A DNA stretch of 5,069 nucleotides from Kiritimatiellia bacterium (GTDB taxonomy: Bacteria > Verrucomicrobiota > Kiritimatiellia > RFP12 > UBA1067), in contig JAFXEA010000285.1 of the NCBI GenBank assembly GCA_017521065.1, positions 1-5,069 on the forward strand, written 5' to 3'. Position numbers and translations under genes: made by a program. The notes beneath the pieces are model-generated. The model was not told the origin of the DNA. It saw only the letters and a list, made by a program, of their open reading frames with translations, and did not search any database. Positions 4,842-5,069 of this stretch are shown here, piece after piece; position 1 is the first letter of the stretch; each line of letters opens with the position of its first letter.

Positions 4842-5069
4842 CTATTTGCAAAGTGTCCAGCGCCACTTGCGGTTTTGGTCGCGCTTGGAGGCGTAGGCGA
4901 TGCCGATGCGCGGCGCGGCGGTGAACTTGACGCGCGAGCCGTCAGTCTCAAGCCAAAGACGGTCGGAGCGGACGAGGTCTTCGCGGTTGAGCGACCGGTC
5001 GATATTGAGAAGCTTCGTCAACCGCCCCGGGCCTTCCGCACCTTCCACGCCGCGAATGAGCACAGCCTC
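4842..5069 (-). CDS. DNA-3-methyladenine glycosylase (MPG/AAG family), C-terminal part, 5' end outside window
   Basis: The last 75 residues of a gene that enters from the right edge; the frame stays open to base 5069. The visible part starts with EAVLIRGVE, matching the VLxRA(x)EP strand of MPG-family glycosylases, and continues with GPGRLTKLLNID (13-24), the conserved GPG.L...L.I stretch. APRIGIAYA (51-59) and a final KWRWTLCK correspond to the family's PRIGI and W+F/W ending. The family excises 3-methyladenine and other alkylated purines and leaves an abasic site. The catalytic glutamate lies upstream of the window and cannot be checked. The stop is TAG at 4842-4844. The next gene, ogt, starts 8 bases later, so base excision and direct reversal of alkylation damage are encoded together. 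Confidence 0.9.
   Translation of the reverse strand, partial: EAVLIRGVEGAEGPGRLTKLLNIDRSLNREDLVRSDRLWLETDGSRVKFTAAPRIGIAYASKRDQNRKWRWTLCK

Overview
This is bacterial DNA: densely packed genes all read from the minus strand, AGGAG-type ribosome binding sites, the standard code with TAA, TAG and TGA stops, moderately high G+C in the genes and one AT-rich control region. The sequence does not fix the organism. The intergenic repeats and the mix of Fic/RhuM genes remind me of uncultured gut or environmental bacteria, possibly of the PVC group, but that is only a weak impression. No transposase, integrase, tRNA, rRNA or CRISPR array is visible.

Right part (about 3460-5069), read right to left: an alkylation-repair operon. 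It begins with the 3' end of a 3-methyladenine DNA glycosylase (MPG/AAG family). Eight bases later comes an O6-methylguanine methyltransferase (Ogt) with an unusual extra C-terminal region of about 235 residues. Directly after it lies a wrecked low-molecular-weight protein tyrosine phosphatase gene that keeps only its catalytic P-loop start. Its break looks like the loss of one copy of a 7-base tandem repeat.

Middle (3340-3460): a control region with three perfect copies and one 9/11 copy of the 11-mer ATATGCAGATT in alternating orientation. A good extended -10 promoter lies among them, and a palindrome sharing the half-site overlaps the start codon of the next gene. This looks like an operator cluster for the downstream Fic gene, whose own C-terminus is a probable winged-helix domain.

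Left part (1-3350): a Fic AMP-transferase-type protein with an internal inhibitory motif. After a 156-base repeat-rich gap come a membrane-anchored alpha/beta hydrolase, a RhuM-Doc fusion protein whose start codon overlaps the hydrolase stop (ATGA), and the beginning of a small multi-pass membrane protein that leaves the window. Two Fic-fold enzymes of different subtype in one co-directional cluster suggest a toxin, stress or defence-related accessory cassette next to housekeeping DNA repair. That functional link is inference.
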